Assembly (NCBI GenBank): GCA_017456805.1
Contig: JAFTIQ010000031.1
Coordinates: 62,001-126,000 of the forward strand
Source: Lentisphaeria bacterium
Lineage (GTDB): Bacteria > Verrucomicrobiota > Lentisphaeria > Victivallales > UBA1829
Direction of reading: 5' to 3'
DNA: 64,000 nucleotides
Below, in pieces: positions 34,993 through 44,042 of the stretch. Made by a program: the position numbers and the translations under genes. The stretch's first letter is position 1. The number at the start of each line of letters is the position of its first letter. The notes beneath the pieces were generated by a model. That model made no database searches. It had not been told where the DNA came from and saw nothing but the letters and a program-made list of their open reading frames with translations.

Positions 34993-37728
34993 ATGAAACA
35001 TTATCTTCTTTCTCTTCTGTGCTGCTTTGTTCTTTCTGCCGCAGCACTGGAGATTACGCCGGATCATACGATCGTGACCGGTGAGACGTTGTCTGTAACC
35101 GAGACAAAAGCAAATGCTGTTCTGTTCCGTTATCTTTCTGAGATTTTCGGAAAACAGCCGCGCCGTACAACGGAAAAGCAGTTTGATGGAAAAGGAAAAG
35201 CGATCTACCTCGGAAACACTGCTTATGCCCGGAAAAACGGGATCACACAGGAGTCCATGAAAGAGGAAGAGTGGCTGGTTAAAGCCATGCCGGATGGAAA
35301 CCTGATCATTACAGGCGGAAAACTCCGAGGAACGCTCTACGGCGTTTATGAATTTCTGGAATATGCCGGATGCAGATACTTTTCTGTCGGAGAAAAATAT
35401 ATTCCGAAAACCGCGTCCGTTAAGGTCGATGATCAGCTCCAGCTGAAGGACGTTCCTTTTATGGAATCCCGTTATACATTTCTCGGATTCACCGGAATGG
35501 TTCCACGGGAACTGTTTTCCTGGAACAAACAGAATCGCGATTCAGCTCCTGATAATGCCGACAGCGAATTTTTCAATGTCCGTCAGTGGGGACACTGTCA
35601 CACGTTTTATCTTTTGAGCAAAGGTTTCCCTGCAGAATGTTTTTCTCTTGACAGCCGCGGAAAGCGGCAGATTGCAAAGGATGGAACAGGTCCCGGACAA
35701 CTTTGTTTTACAAGCCAGCTTACCCGGAAAAAGATAAAAGAAAAACTCGGTCAGATGATTGCCGCGGATCGTGCAAAAGCGAAAGCAGGCGGTTTTGAGC
35801 CGATCCGGCTTTGGGTGATTTCCCAGAATGATACAACTGAGCGCTGCCTTTGTGAAAACTGTCTTGCATTGGAAAAAAAATATGGTTCTTACAGCGGAGT
35901 TCTGCTGGATTTTATCAATGATATCGCCGCGGCCTTCACGGAAACATCGTTCCAAACCGATGCTTATCAATGGGGCGAAAAACCTCCTGTGAAGGGAATC
36001 CGTGCCGCAAAAAATGTTTATATTCAATTGGCATATCTCGGTTATGAATGGTCCGGAAACAATGACACCATGAGACCGTTGACGGATCCTGTGAATCAAG
36101 CCACTCTGCAGAAAATCCGTGCCTGGAAAGGGTTTTCTGACAACTATGCAGTATGGGATTATCTGGTTGTCGGAAAAATGGGGCACCCCGCTCCTTACAC
36201 AGTCATCCCTGCCATGATAGAAAATTTCAAGGTGTATGGTCAGGCCGGTGTCAAACGTTATTTCAGCGAACTGGAAATCGCTTCCGGGGCAAAGCACAGC
36301 ATGTTCTCCATGAGTTTTCATGATCTGACGCTCTATCTGAATATGAAACTGATGGAAAATCCTTTCCGGGATACCAATGCGCTGATTGATGACTACTTTA
36401 CGAAGTATTATGGTCCGGCAGCCGCCCCCATGCGGGAATTGTTTGATACTCTGGTCAAACGTCAGACAGCGAACACTCAATCATTGGGAAAACTTCCGCC
36501 CCGACAATGGAAGCATGCAGATCTTTCATTCCTGAAAGCTGCGGAAACGCTTCTGGATCAGGCTGAAAAAGCTGCCGGGAACGATGAAACATACCTCCGC
36601 AGAATCGGTTTTGAACGTCTGCCCATCGATACGATGCTGCTGCTGAACCGTCCGAAAAACGCAAATGATCCTGAAAATCAGAAACTGGTTAACCGTCTGA
36701 AAGCCAATTACCGTATCGCAGTTAAACGGCTGATCGCTCCGGCAATGCAGAAGGCAACTCTTGAGATGCTGGAAAAGAAATTGAATGTAATCATCAATCC
36801 TCTTCCGCTGCCGCCGCAGTTTCCTGCCGATAGAACGGAACAACGGACAGTCAAATTCGGCGGATTTGCCGGAACGGTCATTGATGACCCCGATGCTTTT
36901 GAAGGGAAAGCTGTCTATTCCCCCAGAATTCCCGAGGAAAGTCACAGGAAGCATCTGCCGCAGATCGGGATCTTTGATCTTGCCGCGCGCCGGGATGCTG
37001 TCAAACGTACCATCAAACTGGAAGAGATCCCCTCTGATGGGAAATATCATATTTACCATATCGGCAGGCTTAAACCGGCTGATTATATGCAGCTCGCCGG
37101 CTGGGCTCATTATTCCTGGCACATGCGTTTCCCGCTGGAAATGCCGGAAGCCCAAAGCGAATATGATGTTTATGCATCCCTGAAATTTGTCGGGCCCGCC
37201 TATGTAAAAGGGGCTTCCGGAAAAAGCAATTTCCTGATCGACCGGGTCTTTTTTGTCCGGGCAGAATCTCTTCTTCCGAAGGGGCTTGATCCGGAAAAAA
37301 GCCTGATCCGTCAGGTGGCAAGTAATCCCTGGTTCCGCGGAACACGGGTCATGGATACCTCTGCCGTTGGAGGAAAGGCTATCTGTTTGGAAGGAAAACC
37401 GGAACGGCACAAAGGAAATATGGCTCTGGGTATTTTCGATATGGCAAAAAAACGGGATTTGATCAAATTCACATTCAAGCCCGGAACAGTTCCTCAGGAT
37501 GAAAAATATCATCTGCATAAAATCGGGATACTGAAAAAAGGTCACAGCGGCAAGCTGGCAGGATGGATCCATTCCTCCTGGGGACTCCAGTTCCCGCCTC
37601 ACAAATTGGATCCTGCAAAAGACTATGAGGTCTATGTTTCACTGAAAATGACAGGGCCCGCTTATGTAAAAGGTTCCACCAAACCCTCTGCTGTCTTTTG
37701 CGATTATGCGATTTTCGTTGAAAAATAA
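34993..37728 (+). CDS. Secreted DUF4838-type glycoside hydrolase-like protein with duplicated C-terminal domain
   Basis: 911 aa with signal peptide MKHYLLSLLCCFVLSAAA. An N-terminal alpha/beta domain like that of GH67 (residues about 20-130; LIITGGKLRGTLYGVYEFLE) precedes a barrel-type DUF4838 region (residues about 150-500) with the family's CxCxxC signature CLCENC and LLDFINDIAAAF. The last 260 residues contain two similar modules (about 656-757 and 811-911): both have GIFD.A..RD, DGKYHIYHIG or DEKYHLHKIG, LAGW, YDVYASLKFVGPAYVKG or YEVYVSLKMTGPAYVKG. These are beta-type and may bind carbohydrate. The CxCxxC cysteines may bind a metal. In the same operon as the aminotransferase and ThuA genes. 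Confidence 0.72.
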   Translation: MKHYLLSLLCCFVLSAAALEITPDHTIVTGETLSVTETKANAVLFRYLSEIFGKQPRRTTEKQFDGKGKAIYLGNTAYARKNGITQESMKEEEWLVKAMPDGNLIITGGKLRGTLYGVYEFLEYAGCRYFSVGEKYIPKTASVKVDDQLQLKDVPFMESRYTFLGFTGMVPRELFSWNKQNRDSAPDNADSEFFNVRQWGHCHTFYLLSKGFPAECFSLDSRGKRQIAKDGTGPGQLCFTSQLTRKKIKEKLGQMIAADRAKAKAGGFEPIRLWVISQNDTTERCLCENCLALEKKYGSYSGVLLDFINDIAAAFTETSFQTDAYQWGEKPPVKGIRAAKNVYIQLAYLGYEWSGNNDTMRPLTDPVNQATLQKIRAWKGFSDNYAVWDYLVVGKMGHPAPYTVIPAMIENFKVYGQAGVKRYFSELEIASGAKHSMFSMSFHDLTLYLNMKLMENPFRDTNALIDDYFTKYYGPAAAPMRELFDTLVKRQTANTQSLGKLPPRQWKHADLSFLKAAETLLDQAEKAAGNDETYLRRIGFERLPIDTMLLLNRPKNANDPENQKLVNRLKANYRIAVKRLIAPAMQKATLEMLEKKLNVIINPLPLPPQFPADRTEQRTVKFGGFAGTVIDDPDAFEGKAVYSPRIPEESHRKHLPQIGIFDLAARRDAVKRTIKLEEIPSDGKYHIYHIGRLKPADYMQLAGWAHYSWHMRFPLEMPEAQSEYDVYASLKFVGPAYVKGASGKSNFLIDRVFFVRAESLLPKGLDPEKSLIRQVASNPWFRGTRVMDTSAVGGKAICLEGKPERHKGNMALGIFDMAKKRDLIKFTFKPGTVPQDEKYHLHKIGILKKGHSGKLAGWIHSSWGLQFPPHKLDPAKDYEVYVSLKMTGPAYVKGSTKPSAVFCDYAIFVEK

Positions 37729-37752
37729 CAGAACGATCTTGAAAGAGAAAGA

Positions 37753-38895
37753 ATGATGAAACAAGATGTTTTTGCAATTTATTTTCCCAGCTGGCATCCG
37801 GACCGGCACTATGAAGCATGGTACGGGAAAGGATTCTGTGAATGGGAACTGGTGAAAAGCACCAAACCTTTGTTTGAGGGACATTATCAGCCGCGCCGTC
37901 CTTTGTGGGGATATTTTGATGAATCAGATCCGGAAATAATGGCAAAGCAAATCGACCTTGCGGCAGATAACGGGATTACCGGATTTCTGTTTGACTGGTA
38001 TTGGTACAAGGGCGAACAATTTCTGGAAAAACCGCTGGATGATGCGTTTTTGAACGCGCCGAACCGGAACAGACTCAAGTTCGCTTTGATGTGGGCAAAT
38101 CACAACTGGGGCAGGTGGCCCGCATTGGATGATGATCAGCATCAGGCTATGAATGGAAATGTCAATCAATCCAGCAATCTTTATTTGAAAATCTCTCATT
38201 CTGAAGAAGATTTGCGCAATGTGATCGATTTCTGTTCCAAAAAATATTTCTCCTGTGAGAATTATTGGAAGATTGATGGAAAACCGGTCTACTCCTTCTT
38301 CAATGCAAGGCGTCTTTTTGAAGATATCCCGGCAGAAGATGTGGTTCGGATCATGAATGAACAAGCTCGGAAAAACGGTTTCCCCGGAATGTTCCTGCTG
38401 ATGAATATCGGCTGCTGCAATGATAATAAACGTTTTTGCGGATGGGGCCGCGTTCCCGAAATCAAAAATGCAGGATTCGATGCCGTTTTCGCTTATAACA
38501 TCGTTGCACCTTCCTATTATCATGAACTGCCCCATGAACGCCCGGTCTTTGATTATTCCGGCATGATGGAGGCGCAGGAATTCTGCTGGGAAAAGATCGA
38601 TGAAGGCGGTTTGATGCACTTCCCAAGTGTCACAATGGGGCTGGATGTCTCCCCCAGATGGAGCCGTTCCGTCAAATTCCCGATGGATTATGTCTCCCTG
38701 GGATATTGTCCGATTTGTACAGATGTCACCCCGGAAAAGTTCGGGATCATTCTGGAAAAAGCTTTGGCAAAAAAAGCTCCGGCTGTCATTATCAATGCCT
38801 GGAATGAATGGACGGAAGGAATGGCTCTGCTGCCGGATGAACTTTATGGAACCGGTTACCTTGATACCATTAAAAAGGTGACAGATCAAATCTGA
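37753..38895 (+). CDS. WbsX-like / GH99-like glycoside hydrolase
   Basis: 380 aa, no signal peptide. The typical WbsX family start (AIYFPSWHPDRHYEAWYG, GFCEWELVKSTKPLFEGHYQ), DNGITGFLFDWYWYKG, and the terminal NAWNEWTEGMALLPDELYG are all present. This family is related to GH99 endo-alpha-mannosidases/mannanases, and many members sit in polysaccharide utilisation or O-antigen loci. The DW and EW acidic residues are candidate catalytic sites (inference). It is last in unit 3, 24 bp after DUF4838, and is followed by a shared bidirectional terminator. Cytoplasmic location suggests action on an imported or lipid-linked oligosaccharide. Confidence 0.85.
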   Translation: MMKQDVFAIYFPSWHPDRHYEAWYGKGFCEWELVKSTKPLFEGHYQPRRPLWGYFDESDPEIMAKQIDLAADNGITGFLFDWYWYKGEQFLEKPLDDAFLNAPNRNRLKFALMWANHNWGRWPALDDDQHQAMNGNVNQSSNLYLKISHSEEDLRNVIDFCSKKYFSCENYWKIDGKPVYSFFNARRLFEDIPAEDVVRIMNEQARKNGFPGMFLLMNIGCCNDNKRFCGWGRVPEIKNAGFDAVFAYNIVAPSYYHELPHERPVFDYSGMMEAQEFCWEKIDEGGLMHFPSVTMGLDVSPRWSRSVKFPMDYVSLGYCPICTDVTPEKFGIILEKALAKKAPAVIINAWNEWTEGMALLPDELYGTGYLDTIKKVTDQI

Positions 38896-38910
38896 CCGGA
38901 CAAAAAAAAC

Positions 38911-38950
38911 GGGGCTGTTGCACTTCAGGTTTTGCAACAGCCCCATTTTG
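38911..38950 (+). terminator. Bidirectional terminator between units 3 and 4
   Basis: Perfect 12-bp stem GGGGCTGTTGCA/TGCAACAGCCCC (38911-38922 and 38933-38944), 10-nt loop; ATTTTG follows on plus and GTTTTTTTTG on minus. It shares its GGGGCTGTTG core with the terminator at 9725. Confidence 0.9.
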
Positions 38951-38956
38951 TATTGT

Positions 38957-41167
38957 TCAGAAATGCCAGCGGGGATGCTTCTGCCGGGAAAATGTAATGC
39001 CGTAATATTTTCTCGGCAGTTCTGTTTCAATCAAACGTTTTGTATGCATCAATTTATATTTGCACATCTCAACACTGATCCCGTAACGGTAGGTGTAAGA
39101 AAATGCGATCCGGTGATTCTGTTCCAGAATGGAAAGTGCGTTTTTTGTGTTTTCCATCTCTTCCAAAGCGATTTCCCGCATCCGGGACAACTTATTTTTT
39201 GCCTGCTCAGGAGAATAAGTCTCATGCTGGAAGGAATCCCGCAGCGCATAAAACTCCGTCATTGCCCTGGCTGTCCGGATAAAACAGAGAAACAGGCTGC
39301 AAAGCAGTTTGTGTTCTCCGATTTCTCTGGAAAGATACTCATCTTCCGGATGTTCCGGCAGAGAATTGATCAGTGAAACTCCTTCGGACCAATAGTGCTC
39401 CAATTTCTTCAATGCCTTCAGAAACGGTTTGACTCCAAAGGGTTCCACAAAGGAAAGGGTATTCATGAACATGGGGCTTTTCCCGTTTCTCCAGAAGAAT
39501 TCCGCCGGAATATCTGCCGGGGCATCCGTTGTGAGCAGCAGCGGCTGCGCAGGGCCGATATAAAACGGTCCTTTGAAATATCCGGCACTGCCAATGGAAA
39601 ACGGATGATGATCAATTGCCTTGTCAAACATCTTCCAAGCCTGAAGAACCGTTGCGGCATTATCGCTTCCGAAATGCTGGACAGCAAGACGTTTCAAGAT
39701 GGAATTCTGTTCTCCTCCGCTCATCAGCCCTGCCAGTTCCTGAGATAATCCCTCGGTGTAGCCCACAAATTTCCAATTGAAAACGGCTCCGGAAGCTCCG
39801 GATTTTATGATGTTTGCAAATTTCCGTTCCCATCTGGTCATGGCGGGAACATATTGCAGAGAACAGTACTCCAGAGGGGTTCCGCTTTCACATTTTGCCA
39901 TCATTTTCATATTCCGCGCCCGAACCGCAGCGGATTGTCTCTGATAAGGTGTGCCCGGACCAACACAGGTGAAAGAATAGTCAAAATAGGTTCCTGTTGC
40001 CCCTTCAAGCTGAAAATCATCCCCGGTATCAAAGTTCGACATGACGGTACAATCTTCGGAAAGAAGGGAGACAAACTTTTCTCCGAGAACGTCTGACCAC
40101 GCATGAATTCCGTAGGTCCAGACAATGAATTCTGCTTCCGGCGCGGCTTGTTTCACCCCTGCCGCCATCATATTGAACATGGCAGAAACGCTTTCCTCCG
40201 GATCCAGCTCCCTGCAAACAGGACACTCGCACCGTCCATCCGGCGTTTGTGCACAAGCTGTATGACAATGAAGCCAGCCTTCACAGCCGGCAATCATCAG
40301 GAGTCCGCCCAGCCCGGGAACTTCCCGGAAAAGCCGGACAGCCTGTTCCGTGTAAAAACGTCTGACAAGATCATTGGAGTGACAGCAGATATAAAGATTT
40401 TCGGTTCCGACAAAGCGGCTGCCCCGGATTTCCGGATGATTCAGAAATGCCGGATGGTCGTCCCTGATCGGTTCCAGATAATAGGAAAGATAAACATCAA
40501 GCCCGAATTCCGCTGATACAGCCACGATTTTCCGCAGAATTTCCAGATTCTGTTCTGCATCCGGGTGATCAAATTCACTCAACAATTCCGATTTTGCAAA
40601 AATCCCCATTTGGAGATTCAGATGAAAGCCCGTATAGAGAGATCGTGCCAGCCGTTTCAGGTAATTTCCGTGATAGGCTTCCGGATAATCCATCTCTTTT
40701 GTGCTGAACGTGCGGAATGCAAGATGAGCCACCGCAGGGGCGAGATCTGAACCGGAATCCAATTTCCTTTTCCGGAGAAACGGAGCCCGGCGCAATCTCA
40801 TAACAGCCTGCAAACGGAACAGTGCTCTTGCTGCACCCCGGGGCGTTTCCGCAGTAATTCCGACACCCTCTTTTCCGACGGAAATTGAGTACTGAAGATC
40901 CTTTCCGTTTTCTTTCCGGCAGGAAATTCTGAGAAGACAGTTTGTTCCTTCAAATGGTTCCTGCAGAGCGTTCCGGAAGAATGATTTCAAATCATCCAGA
41001 GCATTGAGAACTGCCGGTTCTTTGCAGCTGCACTCAACGGAAATCCCGGAAAAAAGAATTTCATTTCCCTTTTTCTTTGCATTCCTGTCCCGAAGAAAAA
41101 CGTGTCCCTCACTGGTCAGTTCATGATAATTTTCTGCCGTAAACGGAGCCGCTTCAGTATTCAGCAT
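38957..41167 (-). CDS. GH20/GH67-like glycoside hydrolase family protein, paralogue B
   Basis: 736 aa, no signal peptide, SD AAGGA before the ATG. Same architecture as paralogue A at 7023-9197: an N-terminal alpha/beta domain (ETPRGAARALFRLQAVMRLRR), a barrel with GFHLNLQMGIFAKSE, FGLDVYLSYYLEP, IAGCEGWLHCHTA, a CECPVC motif, DCTVMSNFDTGDDF, and a C-terminal helical part ending SYTYRYGISVEMCKYKL. The two align over almost their whole length. This copy has one more Cys near the motif (CECPVC against CPNC). It is the last gene of unit 4, 13 bp after the GH42-like gene. Substrate unknown. Confidence 0.7.
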   Translation of the reverse strand: MLNTEAAPFTAENYHELTSEGHVFLRDRNAKKKGNEILFSGISVECSCKEPAVLNALDDLKSFFRNALQEPFEGTNCLLRISCRKENGKDLQYSISVGKEGVGITAETPRGAARALFRLQAVMRLRRAPFLRKRKLDSGSDLAPAVAHLAFRTFSTKEMDYPEAYHGNYLKRLARSLYTGFHLNLQMGIFAKSELLSEFDHPDAEQNLEILRKIVAVSAEFGLDVYLSYYLEPIRDDHPAFLNHPEIRGSRFVGTENLYICCHSNDLVRRFYTEQAVRLFREVPGLGGLLMIAGCEGWLHCHTACAQTPDGRCECPVCRELDPEESVSAMFNMMAAGVKQAAPEAEFIVWTYGIHAWSDVLGEKFVSLLSEDCTVMSNFDTGDDFQLEGATGTYFDYSFTCVGPGTPYQRQSAAVRARNMKMMAKCESGTPLEYCSLQYVPAMTRWERKFANIIKSGASGAVFNWKFVGYTEGLSQELAGLMSGGEQNSILKRLAVQHFGSDNAATVLQAWKMFDKAIDHHPFSIGSAGYFKGPFYIGPAQPLLLTTDAPADIPAEFFWRNGKSPMFMNTLSFVEPFGVKPFLKALKKLEHYWSEGVSLINSLPEHPEDEYLSREIGEHKLLCSLFLCFIRTARAMTEFYALRDSFQHETYSPEQAKNKLSRMREIALEEMENTKNALSILEQNHRIAFSYTYRYGISVEMCKYKLMHTKRLIETELPRKYYGITFSRQKHPRWHF

Positions 41168-41180
41168 TTCAAGATCCTTT

Positions 41181-43187
41181 TCAGTGTTCTATTTTCAGCA
41201 GATAGGTTGCAACTTCATCAACATCAAAGGTAATGGAATCTGTATTTTCCCAAACTTTTCCGGAGTAAAGCTCTGTAACTTTTGCCGCTTTTTCGGGAAG
41301 ATTGACCGTTATGGGTTCGAACCCGACGGCGTGGATGCAGACCAATTTGCTGGTTGCCCGGATTGCTGCCGGACGGCTGCTCCAGATATGGCAGCCTGCA
41401 TCAATTGCAAGTTCCCGCATGACGTTTTCATTGATCACCTTATCGGTCCGGAATGCATAAGCAGATTTCCAATCCCCCATGTCTTTGGTCGGAACACCAT
41501 CGGTTCCATAGGGGATTCCGCAAACCTTTTCCACGTTTTCCGGATTCCATTTTCCATCCTTGTCGATGACGGTTCCATAGGACCAGAGAACGGTTCTGCC
41601 GGAGTTGAGAACCTTCTCTTTGAGCAGAGCCATTTTTTCATCACTGAGCTGGAAAGCATGACACAGAACGATCAGTTTGTACTGCGTTGTATCCATCTTT
41701 TTCAAGTCATTCAAAGAACAGACGTCGTAGGGGATTCCGCTTTTTCCGAGGGCTTTGCGCGGGTATGAGTGGAACGTGGCGGCACGTTCATTCATGTCAT
41801 TGATCAAATAAAGATTGTCGGGGTCATAAACGACCAGTGCTTCTTCCACAGACTTGCCCGGATCATGGATCTCCTGCTTGTAGATCTCATGACTTTTCGT
41901 CAGGGCATCATAGACTTCATCATGCTGATAGAATCCGCCCCACATATCGAACCACCAGAGAGAATCACCCTGCATCAGCGCCATGGAGGAGTCCCGTTTG
42001 ATCCCTTCTGCCGTCCGCTTGGGAGAGGTCCATCCGTTGCCGCCGCCGAAGGTGAAGTTCTTTGCAAGATCCTTTCCATCAGTATTCTTGGACCAGGTAA
42101 CTTCATTATCGACTTTCGGCGCGGGCAAAGTGCAGCAATCTGACATCACACGGTTGTAGCACCAGATCTTCTGGTCGAATTCCTGAAGCATCCGTTTCCC
42201 GGAAAGTTCAATGGTTTTGTGAACGGTAGCACTGACACTTCCTTCTCCGATACTGTGCTGGATCACCGGGGCGATCACAAAGTCAATATCAGGATTCTGA
42301 AGCAGTTTTTCGTATGCCAGATGACATGCGCTCATGGACCATGACATCATGCAGTAGCCAAAGAAACATCCCAGTTCCACATGATCCGGAATCACTGTTC
42401 TTGCTTCTTTCAAGAAGTAGCTGACAGTATCCACATTGAGTTCAGCGCAAAACCGGAGGTAATCGATCACATCCTGATCTTTTTCCGGAGAACGGAACAA
42501 GCCGAATCCATTGGGGAACACGCTTTCATACGCCCCGCCCGTGGGATCGTTTCCGTTGTAATAACTGCCGGTATCTTTAAAATCTGTGCAGAAATCGTAA
42601 GATCCGGAGTCACGGCGCATCCGGGATGGAATATCGGTCATTTCTTTTCCGTTTGCCTTCTGCCACTTCCGGAAAGCATCAAGTTTATAAATGCTTTCTT
42701 CAGAACGGGAACGGTCATGCCATTCCGTCGCACCGCCGCAGCCGAGAACATATCCTTCGATCCGGTCACCATACTTCTTCTGGGCATGTTCCATAACGGT
42801 CCGCATGTATTCCGCGGTGTCTTTCCGCCAGATTTCGCAGGCACTGATCTTGCCCAGTTCATAGAAGGAGTCGTAACGAACCCCGAATGCACCCAGATAA
42901 CGGGTCCACCAGTGCGGGGTGTTCAAATCAAGCATCACAAGAAATTTTGCATCGGGAACAACGGAAATCACATCATCCAGTTGTTTGTCGAACACATCCA
43001 GATCGTACACTCCGTTCCACTTCCAGACACTCGGATATTTTGTGTAATGGAATCCCAGAGAGTTTGCTGTATTGGAGATCATCACGTTGTGAACGTTGAC
43101 ACCGACTTGTTTTTTGAACCGTTCCCGGGCTTTGAGTTCGGGCCAGAAAGAACGGTAAGCATAGTATTGTTTTTTTGTTTCGCGCAT
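41181..43187 (-). CDS. GH42-like beta-galactosidase-type protein
   Basis: 668 aa, no signal peptide; SD AAGGAA before the ATG. A barrel with DAKFLVMLDLNTPHWWTRYL, GYVLGCGGATEWHDRS (candidate Glu acid/base), VELGCFFGYCMMSWSMSACH and DSLWWFDMWGGFYQ is followed by a trimerisation-like alpha/beta domain (EEALVVYDPDN, KLIVLCHAFQLSDEKMALLK, GRTVLWSYGTVID) and a small C-terminal beta domain ending EVATYLLKIEH. This order is that of GH42 enzymes, though the sequence is remote and the nucleophile is not assigned. Cytoplasmic, upstream of paralogue B and downstream of the pseudopilin gene; likely acts on an imported oligosaccharide. Confidence 0.7.
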   Translation of the reverse strand: MRETKKQYYAYRSFWPELKARERFKKQVGVNVHNVMISNTANSLGFHYTKYPSVWKWNGVYDLDVFDKQLDDVISVVPDAKFLVMLDLNTPHWWTRYLGAFGVRYDSFYELGKISACEIWRKDTAEYMRTVMEHAQKKYGDRIEGYVLGCGGATEWHDRSRSEESIYKLDAFRKWQKANGKEMTDIPSRMRRDSGSYDFCTDFKDTGSYYNGNDPTGGAYESVFPNGFGLFRSPEKDQDVIDYLRFCAELNVDTVSYFLKEARTVIPDHVELGCFFGYCMMSWSMSACHLAYEKLLQNPDIDFVIAPVIQHSIGEGSVSATVHKTIELSGKRMLQEFDQKIWCYNRVMSDCCTLPAPKVDNEVTWSKNTDGKDLAKNFTFGGGNGWTSPKRTAEGIKRDSSMALMQGDSLWWFDMWGGFYQHDEVYDALTKSHEIYKQEIHDPGKSVEEALVVYDPDNLYLINDMNERAATFHSYPRKALGKSGIPYDVCSLNDLKKMDTTQYKLIVLCHAFQLSDEKMALLKEKVLNSGRTVLWSYGTVIDKDGKWNPENVEKVCGIPYGTDGVPTKDMGDWKSAYAFRTDKVINENVMRELAIDAGCHIWSSRPAAIRATSKLVCIHAVGFEPITVNLPEKAAKVTELYSGKVWENTDSITFDVDEVATYLLKIEH

Positions 43188-43211
43188 TTTGATTTCCTTG
43201 AAGATTTCAGA

Positions 43212-43973
43212 TTAAGGTTCATCGCCCCAGAATGGTTTGAAGGCAAGACCTTTGTTATTGCTGGTGATGTATGAATAGGGATATGCTCTGGAGGGCCATC
43301 CGTTATTCGTAGTGATTGTTTCCATAGAGATTTTTTCCGGATATGAGTTTTTCATATACCGGAGATTTCCGCCGACCATCAGCATATTAAAGCCGTTTCC
43401 ATGGGCATTATAGAAGTTCTGCACACTGTACCGGCAGTTAGTGGATGCGGTTGAATCAGCCATTGCAAACACTTCTGAGGGCTGCAGAATTCTGGAAAGT
43501 TTCTTGCTATCTGTGGAAACACAGTTGAGAATGACTCCTGTCCCCATCGGGAAAACATGTTCATTGGCACAATAACTGTATTCAAAGAATGTAGAGCCAT
43601 CCCATAATTTCGGATAGGCATTTGTTGGGGTATAACCGTTCCGGGTGACAAAAACCGGGCACACCATTACATTGCCGGTCCTGCCATGTTTCACCTGCAA
43701 TTCATTCATGATGGAAACATGAAGGTCGCAATGATATTTGTCGCTTGCATTGAATCTGATTTTCGGCAGTAAATCATCATTGCTGCTGGCATAGAAATGA
43801 AGTCCCATTCCAAGCTGTTTCAGATTGCCGGAACAGCTGGTGGTCAACCCCTTTTCTCTTGCTTTTGTCAAAGCCGGCAGCAGCATTCCGGCAAGAATTG
43901 CAATAATTGCGATCACAACCAGCAATTCGATCAAAGTGAAACTGGAATATCTGTTGAAAAATCTTGTTTTCAT
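43212..43973 (-). CDS. Prepilin-type N-terminal cleavage domain protein (DUF1559-type pseudopilin), unit 4, degenerate H-x9-DG
   Basis: 253 aa. Leader [11 protein letters not shown] precedes [20 protein letters not shown]; -1 residue Ser instead of Gly, +5 Glu kept. The C-terminal motif is changed: after His ([15 protein letters not shown]) nine residues are followed by GG, so the Asp of H-x9-DG is missing, unlike the other three. The mature domain retains [20 protein letters not shown], the usual loop after the N-terminal helix. SD AAAGGAAAC precedes the ATG. It lies 69 bp after the DUF4838 gene across a hairpin, and 24 bp before the GH42-like gene. Confidence 0.87.
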   Translation of the reverse strand: MKTRFFNRYSSFTLIELLVVIAIIAILAGMLLPALTKAREKGLTTSCSGNLKQLGMGLHFYASSNDDLLPKIRFNASDKYHCDLHVSIMNELQVKHGRTGNVMVCPVFVTRNGYTPTNAYPKLWDGSTFFEYSYCANEHVFPMGTGVILNCVSTDSKKLSRILQPSEVFAMADSTASTNCRYSVQNFYNAHGNGFNMLMVGGNLRYMKNSYPEKISMETITTNNGWPSRAYPYSYITSNNKGLAFKPFWGDEP

Positions 43974-44007
43974 AAAAAGTTTCCTTTCTGATTTTTATTG
44001 TAATTTG

Positions 44008-44029
44008 AGGGCGGAGTTTGTTCCGCCCT
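44008..44029. repeat. Intercistronic hairpin between DUF4838 and pseudopilin genes
   Basis: Perfect 8-bp stem AGGGCGGA/TCCGCCCT (44008-44015, 44022-44029) with a 6-nt loop and no T tract on either side. Such a stem in a polycistronic message may mark RNA processing or protect the upstream transcript, as intergenic stem-loops do. Confidence 0.6.
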
Positions 44030-44042
44030 TACTATACAGCTA

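Noticed and set aside
9734..38944. Shared GGGGCTGTTG in the terminators at 9725 and 38911 as a mobile repeat
   Set aside because: Both are simple terminators with different loops and flanks; short shared stems are expected in strong terminators.
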